A stretch of DNA of 64,000 nt from Rhyacophila brunnea (GCA_022495005.1 JAGYXB010001748.1:496001-560000); one strand, 5' to 3'; shown: positions 9,258 to 21,030, counted from the first letter of the stretch. Made by a program: numbers and translations. The notes: generated from the sequence alone by a model not told the origin.

Positions 9258-10390
9258 TCTTTAATTACGACGATTTTAACTAGTAGTTAGACAGTTAGTA
9301 GTTGTTACATGAAATGCTTATCGATTTCAAATTATGTATATTCAATTGATATAGAAAATCACATTCTCGAATATTGTGTTATTTGTATAAAATATCTGTT
9401 CGTAATGTCTATTCGGATGGACGAAAGCAATCCTGAATAATAATATAAAGCTGAATTATATATTATTCCGATATTAGTATTAAATTAAACTGAATAAAAC
9501 AGACTGGGCAGACTCAACGAATGGAATTTATGTAAAACCATCTGGATAGAGGAGTGTTGGGATACCCGAATTACGTTGACTGCTTAGTGTGATCCAGGAT
9601 TGGAGGACGATTGCGAAGGATATACCGAATGTTTGAGGCTACCCCCCCCCCCCCACCCCCCGCCTTTTTCCTGGGCTGACAAAGCTCTAGCATAGGGACC
9701 CAGCGTGGTAGGTCGATCAGATAAGTGAGAAAAACACATCAGAAATGTGCTCTAATAGTAAAAAAAATCACTTGTCATTTCAAGAATATTAAAATTTTTC
9801 AATATGTAGTTATGCGATGCAATTTTTAATTATAGTGTGTCATTACTCGAGAATTCCATATTTCAAATAGATGTATTAAAAAATACCCTAAAAACACTGA
9901 GTACCCTTAATTTTACCTAGCCATTTGGAAAATGTTATTGTAGACTCTGCATTAGTGGCACACGCGATATATAGGGGAACCCGCCAAAGATCCTAATCTT
10001 GGGATCCGCTTCAGGATATGGTAGTAATGATGATGTATTATACGATGTCTTATTTTTTAATGTATTTGTACGGTTGTACGGTTTCCAATTAATCAGCACA
10101 ATTTTTTTAGTTATAGTATATCCTAGATAATAATAATAATTTTTATGAAACCAATATGATACTCGTAATATAAATCGGAAATAATCGTATCGTTTATAGT
10201 TTTTGCGACGACTGCATTAAATTCATATAATGTGCTTATCTCAATATAACTAATAGTTAGGTCTATTGCAACTTATCAAATCTAAAGTTGTTTGGAAACT
10301 TTGCTCTTATGTTTAATAATAGTATTCGGCTTCTATAATAATTTGACATAGAGATAATGAAGAGAGAAATCAGCTTATCTCGTCTTCCTG
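9258..10390. other. Intergenic sequence with a probable decayed LINE or other repeat and a poly-C tract
   Basis: From about 9540 to 9720 the sequence is GC-richer than its surroundings. It contains GGATTGGAGGACGATTGCG-like words reminiscent of a LINE 3' end and a C-run at 9642-9661 (13 C, one A, 6 C). The rest is AT-rich with no gene. Confidence 0.3.
9642..9661 (+). repeat. Poly-C tract
   Basis: Thirteen C, one A, then six C. This is unusual in such AT-rich DNA. Confidence 0.9.
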
Positions 10391-10505
10391 TCTTACAAAA
10401 GCACTCCGCTCATGCAAATGCATTTGGTGCATCAGCTGTGAAGCGCAATCACATGGAATCATGATCGATTAAGCTTAAATTATCGATGAGATGCTTTCGT
10501 ATTAC
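10391..10505. promoter_or_regulatory. Candidate regulatory island with POU octamer
   Basis: Base composition rises here, and the stretch contains CATGCAAATGCATTTGGTGC (a POU octamer ATGCAAAT beside a near-palindrome), an E-box CAGCTG, and ATCGAT/ATGATCGAT words. No reading frame is present. Function is inferred from motif density only. Confidence 0.25.
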
Positions 10506-10674
10506 CTATTTGACGTATGATTTCGAATAAGGAAGAAGTGCAGTTTTGTTACTATTGTATATTATATAATACCTACTATATTTGATTACATTATAATTAT
10601 ATCACATTCTTTTAATGCCTTTAGATATAAGACAAAAATACGTTAACTCAACTTTCTTTTTATGTATTAAATCA

Positions 10675-10985
10675 TTAGCATCTTTAACTGGCCCTTTCTA
10701 TACAACCCAATCGCCCAATCAATCTATATCTCCCGAACTTTTCTTCAAGTATATTAAAGAGGACCATTTGGGTGGTTGAGTGTCTCCCATCTATAAGATA
10801 TGGTCTACCCAACGGAGTCACCTACCTTGCACGTATGAGACTATAGAATAATCGCTGGACAATACGTATGGTTCATGGCTGAATTTTCCTTACTACATAG
10901 CATCTTCATCTCATGGCCCTTCTCCCAGCAAGCACTCTAATCTAAGGAGTAGATAGTCATGAGGAAGGTTTTATGGTGCTTTTTA
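10675..10985. repeat. Probable dispersed repeat, family unknown
   Basis: About 300 bp with higher complexity and GC than the flanks, non-coding on both strands (many stops). It looks like a decayed interspersed element rather than unique DNA, but no termini or homologous second copy were found in this window. Confidence 0.3.
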
Positions 10986-12039
10986 TTTTAGCTTTCTTTT
11001 AAATTCATTTAATACAAAACATATAATTAGTATATAATATATTGGCTTACCAAATAATAGATAGAGACACGTTGAAGAAGGTTAAACTAAATAAAATTAA
11101 TATACAGAATATGAAAAAAATATCAAACCAAAAATGTTGAAAAAAACCGCCTATTTTTTTTTTAAATTTAAGCAAAAAGGAGGCTTTAGTCTACTGATTA
11201 AGTTAGCTACAAATAACTTTGCATGGCAAATCCATTTGAAGAGAACTTCAGATCTCTACTCTGCCATTCCACTATAATTTCAGACCGGCCCAATTAGTGA
11301 ATTCTATACGTCAAGATTGTATGTCCAGATATTGCTAAAATACACCTTGAATAATTCAATTCATAGAATTGTATAATTTAATTCGACCACATCAAAGCAG
11401 ACATTTTGATATAAATACCGGTTGAAAAAATATCTGTCCTAAATTTTATGTATACAGTCAAAAGTAAAATATACATTGACCATTATTTTAACGATGAATA
11501 ATCACGTAAAACACCAATAAATGAGTACGTAACTTATGTAAACAAAGTAACTAAGTAACAGACTTTAACCCAGAACGCAAATGGCCACTTTCTTTTCAGT
11601 GCGTCAGTAAAAAAATAACTTGGTTACCAATACAACCACATGTAAAATCATTTGATTCGAAATTCTAACTGTCTTCAAAAATGATAATACGGAATTCGTA
11701 TAAATCTCTTTGTTACAAACAGTTATTATAGTAGGTTGATATTTCACATAATAATATGTGTAAGAGCTATAAGAAGAATGCAGCAATATATTATTGTGTA
11801 ATATATTCTGTGGAAAAAAATTGTCATCTATAAAATATATAGCAAAGTTTTTTTCACAAGACATTCCGAATATATTTATTAATCTGTGCTAATTATTGTA
11901 AACTGCGAAATCAAACTATTGATTTCACGAATATGTTGGATTCACGTCACGTTTTCAAATACTAGTAATAATTTAATTAATATCAATGAATTTACCGACC
12001 AATTTATTTATTTGGCCAAACTATAACTTAATAATGGCG
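10986..12039. other. AT-rich sequence, nothing recognised
   Basis: The open minus-strand frame at 11604-11864 has the bias of translated AT-rich DNA. No repeats were detected. Confidence 0.35.
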
Positions 12040-12455
12040 TCCGATGAAACCATTAAAATTAACGATACTGAATAACATGACGGGAAATACTCCAGCGGCG
12101 CTGCGTAGAGGCAGGCTCATTGACACTTTTGCTTTGCTGATAAACCGAGACGCGATGGCTTGTAATTCAATTTGCTTGGATCATTAGCGAAATAAAGGGA
12201 AAAACGGCACAGCCTTCGCAATTATTATTACTACGGAGCTTCGTTTAAAATGCTTTGCCACTCGTTTTACGAACATTCTCAAAAGATTACACGGGCGACG
12301 ACATCAGTAGCGCGCTCAATTATTATTGTCAAAGCTCACTAAAATTGCTCGTTAGAAAATGGCGGAATAAATGTTTTCATTCGACTGAACGGCCGACTAC
12401 CTTACATTTAACGTTATTTTATAGATATTTTAAACAATCAATAAAATTCTAAACT
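12040..12455. promoter_or_regulatory. GC-richer island, candidate conserved non-coding element
   Basis: The stretch has a balanced base composition and includes CTCCAGCGGCGCTGCG, GATTACACGGGCGACGACAT and homeodomain-like TAATTCAATT words. Reading frames on both strands are short or interrupted. This contrasts with the flanking AT-rich DNA and suggests a constrained non-coding element. That is inference. Confidence 0.25.
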
Positions 12456-12599
12456 ATACTTTTACTCATTGCAATATTTACCTACTTCAAATGAATTTGA
12501 ATTTCAGCTTCATTTTCAAAAAAATAATTCTTCTGCATTATTGGTAATACCAAAATAATTTAATAGGTATTAATTTATTTTGATAACACTTACGATAGC

Positions 12600-12955
12600 C
12601 GCGCGGCTTAAGACCGTACATAAGTGAAACGGCAAATAATTTTCAACTGTGTGTGGAACGAAATTTCGGCCGCGTTGCCATTCGGAGAGCGATGGTCGAC
12701 GTGTTTGCACCTCAATTTGTTTTCTGATGGCGTTGGAGGAATATATTCTTAAATCGTGTAAAGATGACTAAAAAACGTTCCGCATGTACTTGAAAAAGAA
12801 AACATGTCAATGAATATTCTATTATTATTACGAATATAATAATGAACATAACATAAAAAGGACGCATGTTGAACTTTTATGACAAATTATGTTTCGTTCG
12901 GCTCGCGTCATTTGCACAATCCGCACATCGCCTAGTCACGATCTTTTTAGCGATT
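12600..12955. promoter_or_regulatory. Second GC-richer island
   Basis: At 12640-12740 (TTCGGCCGCGTTGCC, GAGCGATGGTCGACG) and 12890-12950 (CGTTCGGCTCGCGTC, CATCGCCTAGTCACG) the sequence is GC-richer and non-coding. It may be regulatory and lies directly upstream of a SINE. Confidence 0.2.
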
Positions 12956-12956
12956 T

Positions 12957-13212
12957 CATGCCTCAGCTGAAGTATATATAGCCTTAAGCGTCGGTCTATA
13001 ATGTCGTGGGTCCCAGGTTTGAATCCTGGGTCTGACAAATACACATATTATTTTTCAATTTGTATTTGAGTCAGAGTATGCACCTAATAGGTTGAGCAAG
13101 TGGCTGACATCCATTTCTCGTAAAAAACAAAATATGTCAATACAAACCTCCACTCTGTGGAGGCCCATATGATCGTATTAGGATCGGACATGGTTGAAAA
13201 AAAATATTTTGA
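12957..13212 (+). repeat. SINE family A copy 1 (tRNA-headed)
   Basis: A degenerate A box is followed by GTGGGTCCCAGGTTTGAATC (B box GGTTTGAATCC), then the family body: AATAGGTTGAGCAAGTGGCT, ACATCCATTTCTCGT, AAACCTCC, TGTGGAGGCCCATATGATC, GGATCGGACATGGTT and an A-rich tail. It faces copy 2, so the two form an inverted pair. Confidence 0.85.
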
Positions 13213-13387
13213 TAAAATATCACTTATTTATAATTTCAAGTTATTTTTTTTATTCAATACTCAATCTTGTGTTTAGTCAGTATTTAGTGAAACATATAAT
13301 ATAATAATAATTTGTAAGATTAAAAATGTAGTGTTAGTAATATCACAACCACGATTATAATCAGCAAGTTGGATACTTTAATTGTTT

Positions 13388-13612
13388 CTTTCTTTTAACC
13401 ATGTTCGACTTTAAAAATATTATATGGGCCTCCACGGAGTGTAAGTTATATTGACAGATTTTTGTATGAGAAATGAATATCAGCCACTTGCTCAATCTAT
13501 TATGTCCATGCTCTGGATCCAAATACGTAAACATGTAAATTTTCCAACCCCAGGATTCGAACCAAGGTCTCACGACAATATAAGCCGACGTGGCCGCCGT
13601 TTGGGTGCTTAC
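13388..13612 (-). repeat. SINE family A copy 2, inverted
   Basis: This is the reverse complement of the family: ATGGGCCTCCACGGAG, GAGAAATGAATATCAGCCAC, TTGCTCAATCTATTATGTCC, and B-box inverse GGATTCGAACC near 13554. It lies about 175 bp from copy 1 in opposite orientation. Long open frames at 13361-13735 on both strands are by-products of this SINE. Confidence 0.85.
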
Positions 13613-14881
13613 TTAAATTTGGCTAAGTTTAATCCACCTAGAATGGCATACATATTAGATGTAATTTACATGATTTACAGATGGATCGATAGCTTATATA
13701 GCATGAGAGCACTCATCCGGATAAATACATTATAATTATACTTACTAAGAATATAATGTTATTATTCAACATTGATATTTCAGTGCGTAGTAAATTAAAA
13801 ATTAAATGGTACAATAATTTAATATTATTTATATATAAAGTATGGTGACCTATTATCCAATGTGCTATATACTAAGAAGTAACTAAAAGCATTATAATTA
13901 TTAGTATAATATTAAGTGCTCCGTCTTCTATAGAATTTGTTTTACAACGTCTTTGGGGCTAACTCAATTTATTAATAATATAATGTAGGGTGTAGGTACC
14001 TACTTTGGAAAGTATACTCCACTGGCCTTAAATGGATTGTGGATATACTCGTTCATAGTAAAAGGACCGAGTTTGTCCGTCAAATTTGCCCGGCAAAGCC
14101 AACAAGAGATTGAAAGTTCGCATTAAAAGTTTGTCCGGCGAAAAATTTGCGGGAGTTTTCCTTAAATGTCGAAATATACGGGCTAAGTAAATCGCAGAAA
14201 TACTCATTGAGGACTCAATGACGACTCAAGTGGACATTGACGGGCATTGCCTTAAATAAAAGTCAATACAGGACATTATCAAAGTGGGGTCTCGTTATCC
14301 TTTCTACCCAATCTTTTATACCTAAGCTTTTTCATAAAATATTAAATTATTTTCAGCTTTATTGAATTTTGAGAAGTAATGAATGTTCAATAAATATCGT
14401 ACGATCCCCATCCGCAAGCATCACAATATTTGAATAATGTTTTAGATATTTTTATTAGATAAATACAATATCAAATATGATGGGTAGGTATCTATATATT
14501 TTTCGCAACTAACATAATAATACTAACCATAGTTATACATACTGCCATATTCACTCTAACGCGTAGGTATAGTATTGACCAAGCTCTATCACGACATCTT
14601 TTTAAATAAGTATTATCAATAATATCTCATAATATCTCAGAGTAAAGGAAATTGCTGAAAATTACCTAAACTAACAACACTTGGTCCAATTATTTAAAAA
14701 ATTACAATATACTTACATGTTGAATAAAATAATTTTGATGTAATTATTACCATTATATAAAGCTCAGTAATTTTTTAATATTTTGTTTCAATGGATTGCG
14801 GTCTAATATAAATGTAGCTTAGCCTTAGTTAAAGACTAGATCTAATGAATGAAAGCAAGGACCGTAATTATTGTAAGACTT
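13613..14881. other. Intergenic sequence, nothing firmly recognised
   Basis: A somewhat GC-richer patch at 14080-14290 contains CATTGAGGACTCAATG (an imperfect palindrome) and repeated TTTGTCCGGC / TTTGCCCGGC words. It may be an old repeat. The rest is AT-rich. Confidence 0.3.
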
Positions 14882-14983
14882 CAGTGGCAGCGTTTTGCGT
14901 AGCGGGGAACGTGCGGCGTGCATATTAAACAAATGCACACAATATGCACGCTTCACGCTCCGTATCGCAAAACGCTGCCACTC
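14882..14983. mobile_element. Minimal snapback MITE of about 100 bp
   Basis: The left arm CAGTGGCAGCGTTTTGCG and the right arm CGCAAAACGCTGCCACTC are inverse copies. Pairing continues inward (AGCGGGGAACGTG with CACGCTCCGT, then GCGTGCATATT with AATATGCACGC), leaving a short loop. Almost the entire element is one hairpin. It creates the spurious 109-codon minus-strand frame here. Confidence 0.8.
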
Positions 14984-15314
14984 AAGCTTTACGCTTATTA
15001 TACTTTTTACATTAATGAAATTCACATAGAATTTAATATTTGATGACCAATTTTTGTGATATATATATGGAAACAATTTTACAGTGACAATACAATTCAG
15101 GCATTCTAAAGCATAGATTTTGGGATGGATTTTGGTCGATCGCACTATAGTCAATTGTAGTATTCTATGATTGTATTGGTTTTTTGAAGGGAAAAATTAA
15201 TCATTACCATATGTACTTCTTTAATCAGCTTATGTGAAAGTCGTTTCCAAATTAATCATGAGAAATCTCGCGTGACCACGTAATATCAATTGATTCGTAC
15301 TGCATCACTCATGG

Positions 15315-15560
15315 ACTGCCGCAGGAGTGATAGAAGTAGAATGCTGTGAATCCTCGCGTTTTAATCTGAGGCGTAGTTCCGCTCACTGTCGCGCAGTAGG
15401 TTCTTTTCAGAGTAGGACAATATTTTGACGATGAATGTATTAACTAATAAGTGACAAAAATAAGACCAATACCTATCATTTTCACGACGCATGGGAAATT
15501 GAGTATATTTTTGAGTTAAAAATAAAAAATGCTCTTGTTTAATTTGTAACGCCTCAATAT
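15315..15560. repeat. Dispersed repeat family D, copy 1
   Basis: It shares a series of words in the same order with 58000-58225: CGCAGGAGTGA, CGCGTTTTAA/CGACGCTTTAA, AGGTTCTT, TTTTCACGACG, GGAAATTGAGTAT/GGTAATTGAGTAT, TAACGCCTCA and TCAGCCAAATATA. The minus strand of this copy is open for 69 codons, beginning AENIEALQIKQEHF, and the second copy keeps a similar but broken peptide. This suggests a decayed coding element of unknown type. Confidence 0.6.
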
Positions 15561-16570
15561 TTTCAGCCAAATATAATACGTTGGTTTAAATTAAATACTG
15601 GAAATGGGAAAATGTAGAATACTGTCAGTATCACAGCCATATTGATGTTAATCTGGTATAATTGATTTTTTTGTTTTAATAAAACTGTACTTTTATATAC
15701 TTTATTGGTCGTATCGCAGGATGTTAATTTCTATGCATAAACTCAATCACTAGTGCATAGTAATGTATAGCTTCAATATGAATGATAAATACTCTACGAT
15801 TTCCATAAATGATTAACGGTCAATATAGAATTGACGCCTCATCTCTCAGGACAATAAAGGTATTCTATAAATCTAATGGTTTTGAATAAATTATTCAAGG
15901 TGCGAAATGATAAATAAGAAGGACGTAACATTAACATTCACGATCTTGATAAAAAATACATTTCCTCAAATGGGCCAATGATGAAAATTGTATTGTAGTT
16001 CTGTTGAATATTTAATTAGATAACGCTCGTCAGTTCCAATGAATATATTATTCTGTATGAAATTATAACTTTCAAACTGCATTTATGTCACCTAGCCGTT
16101 TTACGTGTCAAGAATATAGGAAATGAATATAGTTCAAGTTGACGTTCAGAATCTCATTAAATAACGGAAATGTAAACCACCCAATATACAAATATTTTAC
16201 TGAAAGATACTCACTCCGAGGTGTCTAATTCATTCATACCAACATGGATTTTGATCATTATATTAACAATGATGGTATCATTATATGACACATCTAATTC
16301 AATATTGATTTATCGACAATTATTAGTTTATGGAATAAAGAGAATGCATAAATTCAATAATCAAACCCATAATATTAAAAAAATATGTGATAAATGTAAC
16401 TTTGGACAAAAAATAGCATTCTATAATTGAACATAATTGAAGCGTATAATATCAAAAATGTCACAAAATCCAACAAGAAATACATACAAATTATATGTAC
16501 AATTGATATTTACTCTGGATCAATAATACAATAAAAAAGCAATAAGTATATAATTTTTCCATACATTGGG
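15561..16570. other. AT-rich sequence, nothing recognised
   Basis: No repeats or convincing reading frames on either strand. Confidence 0.35.
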
Positions 16571-16574
16571 TTCA

Positions 16575-16862
16575 AATTGGTTTGGAGGCGTACGCTATGT
16601 CACAATTCCACCACATGGCACACGCATATACTAATATTGATTGAGTAGAAATCATAATATTGAAAAGCACTTTGCCAAAGTGTGTATCATTATTCATTAC
16701 AAACGCCACACTCTGTATCGCTGTAGGGAATAGAAGACATCGGTCCAATTTCCAGGGGGGATTCGCCAGCATGTACTCAGGTAGCGGAAAAATATGGAAA
16801 AGCGGCAATGTGGAAGCGACATCCGTTAGGAGCTTGTCGAAACGTCGAGGGCATTAGTTTTC
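16575..16862 (-). pseudogene. Possible LINE open-frame relic
   Basis: The minus strand reads LTDVASTLPLFHIFPLPEY, then MLANPPWKLDRCLLFPTA, in one open stretch ending at TGA. The Pro-Leu-Pro ... P-P-W-K pattern resembles the linker before the RNase H domain in Jockey-like LINE polyproteins; that is my impression only. Composition is clearly GC-richer than the flanks. No catalytic motif is present in this fragment. A host exon or another element is possible. Confidence 0.3.
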
Positions 16863-17964
16863 CTGACACATATATTAGCAAGTTTTGCGGCATTGGCGTG
16901 CTTACTATGCAAAGTCAGTAGTGAGTTTTATATATATTTAAAATAGATCCGTAATCGAAATTTCATGTTTAAATCAGTGGTTTAAAATAATACAAATTCA
17001 TTACTTCTCAGAAATACAATAGTAATAATATATGGATACAAAAGGAATAGGGAAATGAGAATAAACTCATTTATTTTCAGGGGGGCCGAAAAAAAGTTTG
17101 AACACTTTAAATGAGAACTTAAATATTTTTACGTAAAATTTACTAATTCAGCGATGTTTTACATATGATATTATGCATAATTTATTAAGATTAATTAATT
17201 TTTCAATATTTTAGATTAATTTTCCGTTGCCTTACGCACAAAGATATAAATTTTAAAATGAACGGTGGCTTTTTCAGTGGTTAACTGAATCAATTAACGT
17301 ATTGCGGATACAGTATACCTAGTGAGCGTCAGGTTTAACGGATACTACATGGACAGATATCTTCATATCATTAGTTAAAAGGAATCTATTACGTGTCAAA
17401 GGGCACTATATTTGTGGAAAGTTAAAGTATTAATAATTGCAAAAATATTTTTTATTATGTAAATTGTTCGATTTCCGATAATCAAATAAGGCAAAAAGTA
17501 ATGTTTTAAATACTTTAACAACTGAATTCTAAAATATTAAAATATTACTATTTACCTAAGGGTGCGCGTACTACTAAATAATTTATATAAGTAATAAATA
17601 TATAAAAATATTTCAAATATTACACTGAAAAAAGATGTCATACTTTATGTATATACATTATAATATGATATCACTATTGATATTAATTCTTTCAAGCTAT
17701 ATACTTCTGACAATAATTAGTAATTGCGATAATATTTCTTTGCATATTTCAATTTTACAGTAGTATTATCATTACAAATATATTATGAACTAATAGAACC
17801 TTAATTATAATCAGAATTTGTTTCAAATCCGTTTCTTATAAGGATCAGAGGAATAAATATTTTGTGAAAAATTCAATAAATAAATAGTACCTACATACTT
17901 AATTATAAAAAAAACTATGGTAAATTTGTTAGAACCCTAACAAAAATATATATACATACTAGTA

Positions 17965-17983
17965 TTATATATATATATATATT
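17965..17983 (+). repeat. TA dinucleotide microsatellite
   Basis: An uninterrupted run of TA/AT units about 19 bp long. Confidence 0.8.
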
Positions 17984-18576
17984 ATAAATAAGTTTAATTT
18001 TGAATAATTAACATTACCAATATTACAGAGGATTATTTAAAAAAGACTTGTCGTATATATAAGCATAGAAAAATAGATAATATATAATCTCATTTATTCA
18101 ATACCAGCCACGGTCTGTCAGACTGTTGATAATTTTCGCTACTTCTATTACATAATACTATAATATATACAAGCATGGAAGCTAAAGTAGGGATTCCATA
18201 TTAGAGATTAAATAGCTCTAGGCAGGTAACTATGCATATTTTACAATGTACCTTTTGATTTACCTGTCGAGATTACATAGACTCTCATATTTCTAAATAT
18301 CAAGTTCTTTTGAAATTATCCAGAAGAAATCATCAAAGCTGCCATGTCAAGTGGCAGAATTCGTTAGTTATTAAATTTCTTAGTGGTAGTGTGATATTAC
18401 ATTTCATAAATCTTTACTGCTTTTTATTTGCCAACTTTTGTATATCAGCATTTTTTTTTCTCTCTCGCGATTGTTATTTTCTTACATAAAATAAGCTTAT
18501 TTACAAATAACTGAAGGATTTTTCTGCAAGCTGTGCTCAAACCATTTATCATGAAATTTCATTTTATATTAGTACC

Positions 18577-18606
18577 TATAATAATATAACATGTTATATT
18601 ATTATA
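18577..18606. repeat. 30-bp perfect palindrome
   Basis: The half-site TATAATAATATAACA is followed immediately by its exact inverse TGTTATATTATTATA, centred on CATG. There is no spacer, so it could extrude as a small cruciform. Confidence 0.85.
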
Positions 18607-19074
18607 TTGAATTCTACAAATTATTTTTTACTACACATCTATTTAGGACATTTAGGCTGTCACAACACTATCAAAACTATTCTTGATAGGCATACATAAT
18701 TTGAATCAATCTCAAAAAATACGAAGTAAATAAAGTATTAGAAAAAATCTTCCCAGGTTGCACATCCATCGTAATCCGCATTGTGATATTAGTTCTAGCC
18801 ACGTGAAAATTTTCTATTCAATTTAGGTGTTATTTTAATTCAAATTATTAATAATACTTTTAATATAAAACGAATGCTTTTGATAAACCAACACTAAAAA
18901 AATATTTGTGGAATTAAATATAATTGAACGAATCGGTTCGATGAAATTTACCTACTTCAAAGTTTAATACGCGATTGTAAATTTGACAAACTGTTCAAAT
19001 TTTCGGTAAATGAAATGATATTATCAAATGATACATAATTGCTATTACAAAAAAACTTTTATATATTATATCAA

Positions 19075-19462
19075 CTGTGTTTAGGAAAAAGGACGTAACC
19101 CTCGATTTTTCGAAAAGTGCTTTTATTAGATATTAACAATGTATACAACTAAATACACATTCTGTAAAAAGGACGTAAGCCGCAAATGCCAATTTATTAT
19201 CTAAATTCAGTTTTTAATTGAGCTTTAATTAAGTTTTAATTTAAGAAAAAAAGCTTACCCTCAATTTTAATGATTTTTCTGTAATAATTCATTTAATTAT
19301 TAGCAGATCGAAAAAATATTACACCAAATCATCAATCATCATACACCTAATGTCTGTGCCAATTTTTTTATTAATATTAAACCAAAATCATTCAAAAAAA
19401 CATTTTTTGCCTCTCCTGTAAAATTTGTTCTGTGTGGGTTACGCCCTTTTTCCTAAACACGG
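19075..19462. mobile_element. MITE with 27-bp terminal inverted repeats
   Basis: The left end is CTGTGTTTAGGAAAAAGGAC followed by GTAACCC. The right end, reverse-complemented, is CCGTGTTTAGGAAAAAGGGC followed by GTAACCC. An internal partial copy of the end (TGTAAAAAGGACGTAAGCC near 19162) lies in the same orientation as the left end. The target duplication is unclear, so the superfamily is not assigned. Confidence 0.8.
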
Positions 19463-20340
19463 TCGATATCATTAGTGACTAGTATTTGAAACAGGTCTAG
19501 CAACGCCAAAAAATTTGCAGTGTATCCAATGCTATGAAAATAATACCATAATTTTATACACCATATTGTTTTTCTGTGGGATATAGTCCAATGTTTGAAA
19601 TAAAATACAAAAAGTGAATCCTATTTCACGCATAAATAAGTAGGCATGCAAAGATGTGAAAACTCTTGAAAATCGTAGCACAAAAGTAACGTTTTCCATC
19701 GGCGTAATAGAACATAGGTACAGACACATACAGTAAAAAAAAAATACAAACGTAAAAACGACCTAACTACCATTAGTAGAATATAACTAAGCACGTATTC
19801 TACGCATGATGTTTTCGTGAAAATTATTTTTTTATATACTATTATAATATGTCACTTGTAATCGTCTAATTATCAGCTCGTCAAATTATTGTTATTATAC
19901 TGCTCAGACATAATAGTACACCACTGGTGACCGAGATGTGGTTTCTATGGAGATATAGAAATGACAATGTCTTCGGGGAGACATGCGGCTTGTTTGACAA
20001 CAGGAAATGTGACAAGAATGAAAGGGGTGGTCCTCATTTTGTGCTCCGGAAGATCACGAGCAGGTCGACTCAACCGCTGTTTAATATTATTATTATAACT
20101 GCTGTGCAGGATGAATCTACTACAAGAAGGATACCTAAATGTTAGTTCTGGTCGATATTCCGCATGACGTCATAAGGGCTAACTGTTACGTCATGATATT
20201 TTCACAAAATAATATCAATGAGATAAAATATGATGTAGATATATTTGGAAACCTATTTATAAAATTAATTACCCTGCTTTCTTGATATCCTCAAATTATA
20301 TTACATATTTCAAAATAATGCATACGAAATAATATAGAAT
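19463..20340. other. Intergenic sequence with one GC-richer, coding-like patch
   Basis: At 19927-20145 the plus strand is open for 72 codons with mixed composition (beginning VTEMWFLWRYRNDN, containing CGLFDNRKCDKNERGG). It does not match any family I recognise and has no clear splice borders, so it may be an old transposon or gene fragment. Confidence 0.25.
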
Positions 20341-20344
20341 GACT

Positions 20345-20565
20345 GATGTGATGGCCGAGCGGGTAACACGTCGATTTATAATGCTGTGGGTCCCAGGTGT
20401 GAATCCTGGGTCTGGAAAATACACATGTTGTGCTTCAATGTATTTTAGAGTCAGCGTATGGACTTAATAGGTTGATCAAGTGGCTAACATCTATTTGTTA
20501 ATACAAACCTCTGTGGAGGCCCGTATATCTTCTTGGGATTAGACGTGGTTAAAAAAAAATAAGTC
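20345..20565 (+). repeat. SINE family A copy 3, best-preserved tRNA head
   Basis: The A box TGGCCGAGCGG (20352-20362) matches the tRNA Leu/Ser type exactly. The B box GGTGTGAATCC lies at 20396-20406. The body follows the family consensus (AATAGGTTGATCAAGTGGCT, CAAACCTCTGTGGAGGCCCG) and ends in TGGTTAAAAAAAAAT. This copy shows the family is derived from a tRNA with internal RNA polymerase III promoter boxes. Confidence 0.9.
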
Positions 20566-20639
20566 ATTTGAATGTTTTACTATTGATATTTCAAAGAGAA
20601 ACAAAATATTTAAATTAATTTCAAATAACATAAATCACA

Positions 20640-20900
20640 ACAGCCAGCAAACTGCAAGGCAAAGAACACCCTTTTTTTCATACATGGCCACTGAAATGAA
20701 ATGTTAAAGAGATCCTTCAATCAGAAGAAAACGATGTTTCTATTGATAATTTCTGTCACGATATCCAGTAGGCATTGAATACCCGACATGGTTAAGAAGA
20801 CTACATTGATGATCCAGCATCATCTACGTACATTTATTGGACGGTGAGTATCTACTTCTGGATGATTGGATGTATCCAGCGATAGTCTTTTCTTAGAGCT
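20640..20900 (+). pseudogene. Decayed coding relic, identity unknown
   Basis: One plus-strand frame reads VKEILQSEENDVSIDNFCHD, then after stops ALNTRHG and EDYIDDPASSTYIYWT. The acidic, non-AT-biased peptide with only a few stops looks like a decayed protein. It lies about 1 kb before the hAT transposase relic, which may or may not be connected. Confidence 0.3.
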
Positions 20901-20970
20901 GCTAGATATTGCCCATCTTCATTATAAGATTACTAAATAATGGATATGTTAAGGCCAATATTTATTCTAA

Positions 20971-21030
20971 TGGACTCAAGCTCTGTACTATTCCATTTTA
21001 GTCGTTTTTTGTGACCCGGGTTTCGCCTTT
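20971..21030 (+). repeat. Copy 2 of the short dispersed repeat seen at 2285
   Basis: It shares CTCTGTACTATTCCATT and GTGACCCGGGTTT with 2285-2330, continuing here into CGCCTTTCGGAATCTTCAGG. Confidence 0.5.

Larger units (their letters stand above)
16863..19074. other. AT-rich intergenic or intronic DNA
   Basis: It contains a TA dinucleotide run (17965-17983) and a 30-bp perfect palindrome (18577-18606). No gene or transposon is recognised. Confidence 0.4.

Noticed and set aside
13361..13735. Open frames on both strands
   Set aside because: They are created by SINE family A copy 2.
14825..15154. 109-codon minus-strand frame
   Set aside because: It is produced by read-through of the hairpin MITE at 14882-14983.
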